This document shows, piece by piece, positions 1 to 8,974 of a stretch of DNA of 20,439 bases; within the stretch, counting starts at the first letter, position 1, and each line of letters starts with the position of its first letter. This stretch comes from Pseudomonadota bacterium (GTDB lineage: Bacteria > Pseudomonadota > Gammaproteobacteria > Burkholderiales > Gallionellaceae). The position numbers were made by a program, and so were the translations under genes. Below the pieces are notes generated by a model. That model was given only the letters and a program-made list of their open reading frames with translations, was not told the origin of the DNA and searched no databases. The stretch is taken from NCBI GenBank assembly GCA_021822115.1, contig JAJZSA010000044.1, positions 1 to 20,439 of the forward strand, in the 5' to 3' direction.

Positions 1-490
1 CGATCTGTTTGAACCACACCTCGCCGTCGCACTGCGCCATATGACGCACCCCTTGCTGCACGCCCTCACGCTGCATGAGGCTGCCGTTGGTGATGAGCAC
101 CAGCTTGATGCCGGCCGGTTTGACGCGCGCGATGCATTCGATGACCTGCGCGAACTCCTGCGCGCTGGTGGGCTCGCCGTTGCCGGAGAGCGCGACATCG
201 TTGATGCGGCGCATCCCCTGCGGCACGCGCTGCATGAAATCGCCGTGCTGTACCTGCTGCAGGAACACGCGCAACTCGCGCTCCAGCAATGCCAGATCGA
301 CCGGCGGTGCACTGCCGGCATGCAGCGCCGGCACCTGACAGTAGATGCAACGCCAGTTACAGGCGTTATCCACGTTCAGGTTGATGCCGATGGAGACGCC
401 GTTGGCACGGCGCGATACCACGGGATAGACATAGCGCAGTCCGGCGCTGTCGCGGCGGTGGTCGGAAGTGGTCAGCGTGTCGCCGGTCAC
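1..490 (-). CDS. Radical SAM protein, COG0731-like (C-terminus outside window)
   Basis: 163 codons are visible; the gene runs off the left edge. Around residues 40-47 the protein has the radical SAM cluster motif CNWRCIYC (C-x3-C-x2-C), which binds the [4Fe-4S] cluster that cleaves S-adenosylmethionine. Further on it has ALSGNGEPT, the GGE-like SAM-binding segment, and LVLITNGSL, a typical barrel strand. The GEPT form recalls the COG0731 group related to wyosine-tRNA synthases, but the substrate is unknown. The start must be the GTG at 490-488: the nlpD stop codon lies in the same frame only 6 nt upstream and no ATG follows before the cluster motif. No Shine-Dalgarno is visible, so reinitiation after nlpD is likely. 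It is the last gene seen in the apbC-surE-pcm-nlpD operon. Radical SAM membership is secure; the subfamily is a guess. Confidence 0.85.
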   Translation of the reverse strand, partial: MTGDTLTTSDHRRDSAGLRYVYPVVSRRANGVSIGINLNVDNACNWRCIYCQVPALHAGSAPPVDLALLERELRVFLQQVQHGDFMQRVPQGMRRINDVALSGNGEPTSAQEFAQVIECIARVKPAGIKLVLITNGSLMQREGVQQGVRHMAQCDGEVWFKQI

Positions 491-496
491 GGACGG

Positions 497-1396
497 TCAG
501 GATTTGATGAGCGGCAGGTATCTGGCCGGATCGACCGGCTTGCCCAGCTTGCGGATCTCGAAATGCAGCTTCACCTGATCGGCATCGCTGCTGCCCATCT
601 CGGCGATCTGCTGCCCCTTGCGCACGCTCTGCCCTTCCTTCACCAGCAGACGCTCGTTATGCGCATAGGCACTGAGGAAGGTCGAGTTATGTTTGATGAT
701 GATCAACTTGCCATAACCGCGCAGGCCGGTGCCGCTGTACACCACCTTGCCTGCGGCGCTGGCGAAGATCGGCTGACCGCGCGCTCCGCCGATGTCCACC
801 CCTTTGCGGTTGGCGTTCTGCGAATAACCGGCGATGAGCTGGCCGCGCGCCGGCATGCCCCACTCCACGCTGCTGTCGTCGGCAGCCGGCGGCGCTTCCA
901 CACTGGTGACCGGCGCGGGTGCGGACACCGCCGGCGCTCCCTCATCCTGGAGGTGTTCCGCCTTGGCCAGCGCGTGCTCGTTATACAGCAGACGTCCCAC
1001 CTTGGGCTGGGTCTTGATCTCACCCATCTGCGGGATACGCGTGACCACCGCCGGCGGCGCTTCGGTGACCACCTCTTCCTTGGGAATGAGCAGGCGCAGC
1101 TTCTGTCCCACCTGGATGGCGGCCGGGTCCTTGAGACCGTTGTCGCGCGCCACCTCCATGTAATCCAGACCGTTCGCGAAAGCGATGCTGTACAAGGTAT
1201 CGCCCGCCTGCACCACATACACACTAGCATTCTCGACCGGCTTCTCGACCTCGGCCCGCCCCGGTCCGGCACCGTATTCGACGATGGGCGCGCGCTTGCC
1301 GCTGACCACCGGACCGGCACAGGCCGTCACCAACAGTGCGAGCGACAATGTTGTCGCAATGGAAGTCGTAGCTCGTTGCAGATATGGAAATGTCAT
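497..1396 (-). CDS. nlpD: NlpD-type lipoprotein, LysM plus degenerate LytM (M23) domain
   Basis: 299 aa. The N-terminus is a lipoprotein signal with lipobox LVTAC (lipidated Cys26). A LysM peptidoglycan-binding domain spans about residues 58-105 ([12 protein letters not shown]). A peptidase M23/LytM domain covers about residues 195-295. The metal-binding residues of active M23 enzymes are missing: the first His position reads NRKGVDIGG, and the HxH motif is replaced by LHFEIR. This matches E. coli NlpD, which does not cut peptidoglycan itself but activates the amidase AmiC during daughter-cell separation; that role is inferred from family knowledge. The ATG overlaps the pcm stop by 4 nt (ATGA), so translation is probably coupled. 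In many proteobacteria rpoS follows nlpD, but here a radical SAM gene does. Confidence 0.93.
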   Translation of the reverse strand: MTFPYLQRATTSIATTLSLALLVTACAGPVVSGKRAPIVEYGAGPGRAEVEKPVENASVYVVQAGDTLYSIAFANGLDYMEVARDNGLKDPAAIQVGQKLRLLIPKEEVVTEAPPAVVTRIPQMGEIKTQPKVGRLLYNEHALAKAEHLQDEGAPAVSAPAPVTSVEAPPAADDSSVEWGMPARGQLIAGYSQNANRKGVDIGGARGQPIFASAAGKVVYSGTGLRGYGKLIIIKHNSTFLSAYAHNERLLVKEGQSVRKGQQIAEMGSSDADQVKLHFEIRKLGKPVDPARYLPLIKS

Positions 1397-2049
1397 GCGA
1401 TCCCTGCCAAAAGCGGTACGAACTTGACCGCCTCCAAACGTGATTCCTTGTAACCGTTCTCGGTACGCTCGATCAGGTACAGATGCTGTTCCTGCGTTCC
1501 GACCGGCAGCACCATTCTACCACCCACCGCCAGCTGACCTTTCAGCGCCTCGGATAGGGCCGGTGCCGCACAGGCCATCACGATGCCGTCGAACGGCGCC
1601 CCTTCGACCAGCCCGCCACTGCCATCGGCATGGCGCAGCACGACGTTGCGCAGCTTGAGTTCGCGCAACAGTTTGCGCGCGCGCTCATGCAGCGGCAGGA
1701 TGCGCTCGACGCTGTACACCTGCTGCGCCACCTGCGACAGAATGGCTGCCTGATAGCCGCAACCGGTACCGATCTCCAGAACCTTGCCCAACGCTTTGCC
1801 GTTGCGTACCACCTCGGTCATGCGCGCCACCGTGTAAGGCTGCGAGATGGTCTGACCGTAATTGATCGGCAGCGAGACATCGTCATAGGCACGCCCGGAC
1901 AACGCTTCATCCACGAACAAGTGGCGCGGTACATTGTTCATCGCGGCCAGTACCGTCTCATCCTTGATGCCTTGCGTGCGCAGGCGCTCGATCATGCGCG
2001 CGCGCGTGCGCGGTGACGTCATGCCGATACCCGCGCGTTGCAGGTTCAT
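1393..2049 (-). CDS. pcm: Protein-L-isoaspartate O-methyltransferase
   Basis: 218 aa, the usual length. The enzyme methylates the abnormal carboxyl group of L-isoaspartyl residues in aged proteins using S-adenosylmethionine, starting their repair in the cytoplasm. The SAM-binding motif I reads [14 protein letters not shown] (about residues 91-104). The family-specific [11 protein letters not shown] segment lies at 61-71, and VPRHLFVD at 40-47. The first ATG overlaps the surE stop by 4 nt. An internal Met10 (MTSPRTR) is an alternative start, since homology-bearing sequence begins near there, but the overlap favours the first Met. The gene sits between surE and nlpD, as in the classic stationary-phase survival cluster of E. 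coli. Confidence 0.95.
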   Translation of the reverse strand: MNLQRAGIGMTSPRTRARMIERLRTQGIKDETVLAAMNNVPRHLFVDEALSGRAYDDVSLPINYGQTISQPYTVARMTEVVRNGKALGKVLEIGTGCGYQAAILSQVAQQVYSVERILPLHERARKLLRELKLRNVVLRHADGSGGLVEGAPFDGIVMACAAPALSEALKGQLAVGGRMVLPVGTQEQHLYLIERTENGYKESRLEAVKFVPLLAGIA

Positions 2050-2795
2050 GCGCCGGCTCCCAGCCAGCCGCGCACTGCATCCATCTGGCTGTATTGCGTC
2101 AGATCGATCTGCAAAGGCGTGATGGAGACGCGGTTCTGTGCCACCGCATGGAAATCGGTGCCCGCGCCGGCATCCTGCGCCTTGCCCGCCGGCCCCACCC
2201 AGTAGATCGGCTGCCCATGCGGATTGCTGGCCTTGATCACCGGTTCCGCCTTGTGGCGCTTGCCAAGACGGGTGACTTCCATGCCCTGCAACTGCTCATA
2301 CGGGATATCCGGGACGTTAACGTTGAGCAACCAGGGCTGCGGTCTCTGTTGCTTCATGAAACGCTGCACCAGTTCCACCGCCACGCGCCCCGCCGTATCG
2401 TAATGCGCGGGATCGTGGCGCACCATGGAGACGGCGATGGCCGGGATGCCGAGCAGGAAACCCTCGGTGGCCGCCGCCACGGTACCGGAATAGATGGTGT
2501 CGTCGCCCATGTTGGCACCGGCATTGATGCCCGAGACGACGATATCAGGCTGTATCTCCAGCATGCCGGTCACCGCCAGGTGCACACAGTCGGTGGGCGT
2601 GCCATCCACATAATGGAAACTGCTGGCGGCACGCTTGAGGTTGAGCGGACGGTTCAGCGTGAGCGAATTGCTCGCGCCGCTGCGATCGCGCTCCGGTGCG
2701 ACCACGGTCACCTCGCCGAGCGTGGCGAGATGCTGCGCCAGGCAGGCCAGTCCCGGCGCGAAATAACCGTCGTCGTTGGAGATCAGGATGCGCAT
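2046..2795 (-). CDS. surE: 5'/3'-nucleotidase SurE
   Basis: 249 aa, typical for SurE. It is a metal-dependent phosphatase acting on nucleoside monophosphates, and in some species on short polyphosphate, in the cytoplasm. The N-terminus [10 protein letters not shown] carries the metal ligands Asp8 and Asp9. Ser39 lies in [12 protein letters not shown], and Asn91 in [12 protein letters not shown], completing the known metal site. The start is the only Met before the conserved NDDG. The gene starts 5 nt after the apbC stop and overlaps pcm by 4 nt, so it is in the middle of the operon. No anomalies were seen. Confidence 0.96.
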   Translation of the reverse strand: MRILISNDDGYFAPGLACLAQHLATLGEVTVVAPERDRSGASNSLTLNRPLNLKRAASSFHYVDGTPTDCVHLAVTGMLEIQPDIVVSGINAGANMGDDTIYSGTVAAATEGFLLGIPAIAVSMVRHDPAHYDTAGRVAVELVQRFMKQQRPQPWLLNVNVPDIPYEQLQGMEVTRLGKRHKAEPVIKASNPHGQPIYWVGPAGKAQDAGAGTDFHAVAQNRVSITPLQIDLTQYSQMDAVRGWLGAGA

Positions 2796-2800
2796 GGGAC

Positions 2801-3892
2801 TCAGGTGTTCTGCACCACGATCTTCGGAAAGGCGGCGCTGTGATCCTGCGCCATGTCGGCGATCTTCACCGCGACACGACGCGCGATCTGCTTGTACACC
2901 TTGGCGATGCTGCCGTCCGGATCAGCCGCCACGGTAGGCGCACCGGAATCCGCCTGTTCGCGGATGCGGATGTCCAGCGGCAGGCTGCCCAGCAACTCGG
3001 TACCATAGTCGGCGCACATCTTCTCGCCGCCGCCGGCGCCGAAGATATGCTCCTCGTGCCCGCACTGGGAGCAGATATGCGTGCTCATGTTCTCCACCAC
3101 GCCGATGATCTTCACGTCCACCTTCTCGAACATCTTGAAGCCCTTGCGCGCATCCATCAGCGCGATGTCCTGCGGCGTGGTGACGATCACCGCGCCGGTG
3201 ACCGGCACCTTCTGCGCCAGCGTGAGCTGGATGTCGCCGGTGCCCGGCGGCAGGTCCACCACCAGATAGTCCAGGTTGTCCCATTTGGTCTGGCGCAGCA
3301 GCTGTTCCAGCGCCTGCGTCACCATCGGGCCGCGCCAGATCATCGGCGTATCGGTATCCACCAGGAAACCGATGGACATGGCTTGCAGACCGTGGCTCTG
3401 CAACGGCAGCATGTTCTTGCCATCATCGGAATCGGGATTGCCGGAGATACCCAGCATGGTCGGCTGCGACGGGCCGTAGATGTCCGCATCGAGGATGCCC
3501 ACGCGCGCCCCTTCCGCCGCCAGCGCCAGCGCCAGATTGACCGCCGTGGTGCTCTTGCCCACGCCCCCCTTGCCGGAGGCGACGGCGATGATGTTCTTCA
3601 CGCCATCCACCAGCTTCACGCCGCGCTGCACCGCATGCGGCACTACCTTGCTGCTGACGTTGGCCGTCACACTGCCGACGCCGGGCAAGGCGGACTTGAG
3701 ATGCGCCTCGACCATGGTCTTGATCTCGCTCCACACGCTCTTGGCGGGGTAGCCGAGCAATACGTCCAGCGTGACATCGTTGCCGCTGACCTTCACGTTC
3801 TTGATCGATTTACCGCTGACGAAATCCTTCTTGGTGTTGGGATCGGTCAGGTTCTTCAATGCGTTCTGCACATCGGTCTCGTTAAAGCTCAT
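2801..3892 (-). CDS. apbC: Mrp/ApbC-type iron-sulfur cluster carrier ATPase
   Basis: 363 aa. It is a P-loop ATPase thought to hold and hand over [4Fe-4S] clusters to client enzymes in the cytoplasm. Residues 1-90 form a MIP18/DUF59 domain. A deviant Walker A motif, GKGGVGKS, lies at 108-115, followed by [11 protein letters not shown] and [10 protein letters not shown]. The cluster-binding CxxC is Cys274-Cys277 (HICSQCGHE). I chose the ATG at 3892 rather than the in-frame ATG at 3907, because the former has a run of seven G 6 nt upstream as ribosome binding site and the homologous N-terminus starts there. It is the first gene of the apbC-surE-pcm-nlpD-radical SAM operon. The neighbouring radical SAM protein and the SoeB ferredoxin in this window are plausible cluster clients, though this is only inference. 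Confidence 0.95.
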   Translation of the reverse strand: MSFNETDVQNALKNLTDPNTKKDFVSGKSIKNVKVSGNDVTLDVLLGYPAKSVWSEIKTMVEAHLKSALPGVGSVTANVSSKVVPHAVQRGVKLVDGVKNIIAVASGKGGVGKSTTAVNLALALAAEGARVGILDADIYGPSQPTMLGISGNPDSDDGKNMLPLQSHGLQAMSIGFLVDTDTPMIWRGPMVTQALEQLLRQTKWDNLDYLVVDLPPGTGDIQLTLAQKVPVTGAVIVTTPQDIALMDARKGFKMFEKVDVKIIGVVENMSTHICSQCGHEEHIFGAGGGEKMCADYGTELLGSLPLDIRIREQADSGAPTVAADPDGSIAKVYKQIARRVAVKIADMAQDHSAAFPKIVVQNT

Positions 3893-3921
3893 CGTTAGCC
3901 CCCCCATGGATTGATCCGGCG

Positions 3922-3927
3922 ATTCTA
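3922..3927 (-). promoter_or_regulatory. apbC: Candidate -10 box for the apbC operon
   Basis: On the minus strand the hexamer TAGAAT (5/6 of the sigma70 consensus) is followed by CGCCGG, and lies 29 nt before the apbC ATG. No convincing -35 is seen at 16-18 nt. The same TAGAAT plus GC-rich element recurs before mltB and typA in this window. Confidence 0.4.
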
Positions 3928-3981
3928 CTTGAGATGCCCCACTTGCGGCACCTGGATGCGACAGTCAAGCGCCTCAGCCCT

Positions 3982-3987
3982 TATAAT
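3982..3987 (+). promoter_or_regulatory. Perfect TATAAT -10 just upstream of the NlpC/P60 gene
   Basis: TATAAT ends 6 nt before the ATG at 3994, so transcription would begin at or next to the start codon. A weak -35 (GCGACA, 4/6) lies 18 nt upstream at 3958-3963. No Shine-Dalgarno sits before the ATG, consistent with a leaderless mRNA. Confidence 0.45.
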
Positions 3988-3993
3988 GCAGAC

Positions 3994-4461
3994 ATGAGAA
4001 CACTGATACTCCTGCTCGCCCTGTCCCTGCTCACCGCCTGTAGCACACCGCCGGCCCGCCAAGACGCCATACGCGACACCCGCGACGCGCGCATGAACGA
4101 ACTGGTGATGTACGCCATGAGCCTGGCGGAGACGCCCTATCGCTACGGCGGCAACAGCGCAGCGACCGGCTTCGATTGCAGCGGCTATGTGGGACATGTC
4201 TACCGCGAGGTGCTGGACATCCGCCTGCCGCGCACCAGCCGCGAGATCAGCAAGGTGGGTACCCCGCTCAGCCAGCGCGAGCTGTCGCCCGGCGACCTGG
4301 TGTTCTTCAATACGCGGCACCGCCCCTATTCCCACGTGGGCATCTACGTCGGTGACGGCAAGTTCGTACACTCGCCGCGGACCGGCAGTCAGATTCGCGT
4401 CGAGAACATGGATTTCGATTACTGGAAAGCGCGCTACAACGGCGCACGCCGCATCAATTAA
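3994..4461 (+). CDS. NlpC/P60 family lipoprotein, putative murein endopeptidase
   Basis: 155 aa from the chosen start. MRTLILLLALSLLTAC is a lipoprotein signal with lipobox LTAC (Cys16). An in-frame ATG at 3934 would place 20 charged residues before the signal and is rejected. The rest is an NlpC/P60 papain-like domain with catalytic Cys62 (FDCSGY), His114 (SHVGIY) and His126 (FVHSP) as third residue. Enzymes of this group (such as MepS) cut D-Glu/meso-DAP or cross-link peptide bonds in peptidoglycan. The protein is probably anchored in the outer membrane facing the periplasm. It converges with mltB, another murein hydrolase, and the two share a TTAA that gives both stop codons. The closest E. 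coli relatives are MepS/NlpC, but I cannot assign orthology. Confidence 0.92.
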   Translation: MRTLILLLALSLLTACSTPPARQDAIRDTRDARMNELVMYAMSLAETPYRYGGNSAATGFDCSGYVGHVYREVLDIRLPRTSREISKVGTPLSQRELSPGDLVFFNTRHRPYSHVGIYVGDGKFVHSPRTGSQIRVENMDFDYWKARYNGARRIN

Positions 4462-5432
4462 TGTCGCGCAACCACGCCGGCTGAACGTTCCTGGTGCAAA
4501 GCCTGCGCCAGCTGGTGCACCGACATGGCGTAGTAGCTGCTGATGTTGTAGCGCATGATGACGTCGAAATTCTCGAACGCGAGCCAGTACTCCTTGCCCT
4601 GATCCAGCGTCAGATCGAGCACCCAGGCGGGCGGCAGTGCATCGGCTGTCGCACCTTCCGGCAGCACCCCGGCATCGACACGCCAGCTCAGCGCCGGACG
4701 CACATCGCTCAAAGTCCCCAGACGCGCCGTATCCGCTACGGCGGCCTTGAGCGCCACCGGCTCGCCGCTGCGCCAGCCGTAATGCTTGAAATAGTTGGCC
4801 ACGCTGCCGATGGCATCCTCCGGCTCGTGCATGATGTCGATATGCCCGTTCTTGTTGTAGTCCAGCGCGAACTTGCGATAGTTGCTGGGCATGAATTGCG
4901 GGATGCCGAGTGCGCCGGCATAGGAGGAGTTGATCGCCAGCAGGTTGAAATCCTGCTCGCTGGACAGCAACAGGAACTGCTCCAGCTCGGAACGGAAGAA
5001 ATCGCTGCGACGCGGATAGTCGAACGCCAGCGTGGTCAACGCATCCAGCGCACGGAAACGCCCGGTCTGCTTGCCATAGAGCGTCTCCACCCCGATGATG
5101 GCCACGATGTATTCGGCTGGCACGCCGAACTCCTGCTGTGCCCGTTTCAAAGCGTGTTCATACTTGCCCCAGAACAGCAGACCTTCCTTGATGCGCTGCG
5201 CATTGACGAAATTGGCGCGATATTCCAGCCACGGTTTCAGCGTCGCCGGACGCTCGATGGCCTCGATCACATCTGGGCGCTCCTCGGCGCGGCGGAACAC
5301 ACGCTCCAGATCGGCGCGCCGGAAATTGTGGCGCGTCACCATATCATCGATGAACTGGGGGATACCAGGGAGTTGCACGGCGAAGGCCGCCGGACAAGTC
5401 AACAACAGGAAAAGCAGGCTGAAACGTTTCAT
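4458..5432 (-). CDS. mltB: Lytic murein transglycosylase B (MltB type)
   Basis: 324 aa. It cleaves the MurNAc-GlcNAc bond of peptidoglycan, leaving 1,6-anhydroMurNAc ends, in the periplasm. The catalytic acid is Glu116 in IIGVETLYGKQTG; the later segments AGALGIPQFMPSNYRKFA and DAIGSVANYFKHYGW are typical of the MltB family (glycoside hydrolase family 103). The signal peptide MKRFSLLFLLLTCPAAFA probably ends at AFA (residue 18). The Cys at 13 lies in LLTC, a poor lipobox, so this protein is more likely soluble than lipidated, unlike E. coli MltB. The gene faces the NlpC/P60 gene and overlaps it by 4 nt at the 3' end; upstream it diverges from trxB. A TAGAAT box ends 8 nt before its ATG. Confidence 0.95.
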   Translation of the reverse strand: MKRFSLLFLLLTCPAAFAVQLPGIPQFIDDMVTRHNFRRADLERVFRRAEERPDVIEAIERPATLKPWLEYRANFVNAQRIKEGLLFWGKYEHALKRAQQEFGVPAEYIVAIIGVETLYGKQTGRFRALDALTTLAFDYPRRSDFFRSELEQFLLLSSEQDFNLLAINSSYAGALGIPQFMPSNYRKFALDYNKNGHIDIMHEPEDAIGSVANYFKHYGWRSGEPVALKAAVADTARLGTLSDVRPALSWRVDAGVLPEGATADALPPAWVLDLTLDQGKEYWLAFENFDVIMRYNISSYYAMSVHQLAQALHQERSAGVVARH

Positions 5433-5440
5433 GGCGCGTC

Positions 5441-5446
5441 ATTCTA
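5441..5446 (-). promoter_or_regulatory. mltB: Candidate -10 box for mltB
   Basis: On the minus strand TAGAAT is followed by GACGCGCC and then directly by the mltB ATG. Transcription from this box would begin within about 2 nt of the start codon, and no Shine-Dalgarno is visible. No clear -35 is found. Confidence 0.4.
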
Positions 5447-5447
5447 C

Positions 5448-7353
<1,906 letters not shown>

Positions 7354-8961
7354 CTAAAAGTCATCCTGGTAGCGCACCGTGATCGGGTAGCGCCAGTCCT
7401 TGCCGTAGCCGCGATCGGTGATGCGGATGCCCACCGGCGCCTGGCGACGTTTGTATTCGTTGATCTGCAGCAGGCGCACCACGCGCCGCACATCCGCTTC
7501 GGCATAACCCTGAGCGATGATCTCCGGGATGGACAGGTTGCGCTCGACATAGCAGGCCATGATGGCATCCAGCGCGTCATACGGCGGCAGGCTGTCCTGG
7601 TCGGTCTGATCCGGGCGCAACTCGGCGCTGGGCGGCCGGGTGATGATGCGTTCGGGGATCACTGTCCCTTGCGTATTGCGCCAGCGCGACAAGCGATACA
7701 CCCAGGTCTTGCTCACATCCTTGAGCACCGCGAAACCGCCGGCCATGTCGCCATACAAGGTGGCATAGCCCACCGTCATCTCCGACTTGTTGCCGGTGGT
7801 CAGCACCAGCGCGCCGGTCTTGTTGGACAAGGCCATCAGCAAGGTGCCACGGATGCGCGCCTGCAGGTTCTCTTCCGTGGTATCCACCGGCAGGCCCTTG
7901 AACTGCTCGGCCAACGTGCCCTGCAAGGCAGCGAAGGTCGGCTGGATGTCCAGTTCGTCGTAGCGCACGCCGAGGAGGCGCACCATCTCGCGCGAATCGT
8001 CCAGGCTGATCTGCGCCGTGTACGGCGACGGCATCATCACCGCGCGCACCTTGTCCGCGCCCAGCGCATCGACTGCCACCGCCAGTGTCAGCGCCGAATC
8101 GATGCCACCCGACAGCCCCAGCAACACGCCAGGGAAACGGTTCTTGCCGATGTAGTCCTTAACGCCCAGACACAATGCACCATAGATGCTGGCCTCGTCC
8201 TGCGGCAGTTCGTACCGCTCGCCGGGTAGCAATCGCCCCTCAGCCACTTCCACCATGCCCAGCGTCTCCGCGAATGCCGGGAACTGGTGCGTCACCCGCC
8301 CAGCGGCATCCATGGCGAACGAACCACCATCGAATACCAGTTCGTCCTGGCCGCCCACCATGTTGGCATAGACCACCGGCAGACCGGTCTCGGCTATGCG
8401 CTCGCGCAAGGTCTCGTAGCGCGTGGCCTGTTTGTCGAAATGGTAAGGCGAGGCGTTGAGCACCAGCAGCACCTCGGCTCCCGCCTCTTTCGCACGGCGC
8501 GCCGCCGGGCGGTGCCACACATCGGCACAGATGTTGATGCCGTAGCGCGTGCCCTCCAGCTCGATCACGCAGGCGGCATCGCCCTCGTCGAAATAACGCA
8601 CCTCGTCGAACACGCTATGGTTGGGCAAGGAATGCTTGCGGTAGGTCGCGACCACCTTGCCATCGCGCAACACCGAGGCGGCGTTGAAATGGCGCTCGCC
8701 CACGCGCTGCGGATGGCCGACCAGCAGCACGATGCCGTGTGCCGCTTGCTGCGCCAGAATCGCCAGTGCTTCATCGCAGGCATGGTAGAAACCGTCGCGC
8801 AGCAGCAGGTCCTCGGGCGGATAACCGCACAGGCTGAGTTCAGGCGTCAGCAGGAGCTGCGCACCTTGTGCCTGAGCGCGTCGCGCATAGTCGGCGATCC
8901 TCGCGGCGTTGCCGGCGAGGTCGCCGACAGTGCAGTTGATCTGGGCGATGGCGATCTTCAT
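7354..8961 (-). CDS. nadE: Glutamine-dependent NAD+ synthetase
   Basis: 535 aa, the two-domain form. The N-terminal nitrilase-type domain (about 1-245) releases ammonia from glutamine using the triad Glu41 (TPELSLCGYPPEDLLL), Lys109 (TYRKHSLPN) and Cys145 (GINICADVW). The C-terminal synthetase domain (about 265-535) adenylates nicotinate adenine dinucleotide and amidates it to NAD+. It has the PP-loop SGGIDS at 284-289, and TGNKSEMTVGYATLYGDMAGGFA further on. It is cytoplasmic and catalyses the last step of NAD synthesis. The start lies 13 nt after the stop of the EF-hand gene, whose TGA sits in a GAGG that may act as ribosome binding site. It is followed by P-II, which suits a glutamine-consuming enzyme. 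Confidence 0.96.
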   Translation of the reverse strand: MKIAIAQINCTVGDLAGNAARIADYARRAQAQGAQLLLTPELSLCGYPPEDLLLRDGFYHACDEALAILAQQAAHGIVLLVGHPQRVGERHFNAASVLRDGKVVATYRKHSLPNHSVFDEVRYFDEGDAACVIELEGTRYGINICADVWHRPAARRAKEAGAEVLLVLNASPYHFDKQATRYETLRERIAETGLPVVYANMVGGQDELVFDGGSFAMDAAGRVTHQFPAFAETLGMVEVAEGRLLPGERYELPQDEASIYGALCLGVKDYIGKNRFPGVLLGLSGGIDSALTLAVAVDALGADKVRAVMMPSPYTAQISLDDSREMVRLLGVRYDELDIQPTFAALQGTLAEQFKGLPVDTTEENLQARIRGTLLMALSNKTGALVLTTGNKSEMTVGYATLYGDMAGGFAVLKDVSKTWVYRLSRWRNTQGTVIPERIITRPPSAELRPDQTDQDSLPPYDALDAIMACYVERNLSIPEIIAQGYAEADVRRVVRLLQINEYKRRQAPVGIRITDRGYGKDWRYPITVRYQDDF

Positions 8962-8974
8962 GTGCAGCGTTACC

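Noticed and set aside
41..1453. Long plus-strand open frame (470 codons) opposite nlpD and the radical SAM gene
   Set aside because: It is antisense to clearly recognisable proteins, rich in His, Arg and Ala as expected from GC-rich shadow frames, and has no domain I recognise.
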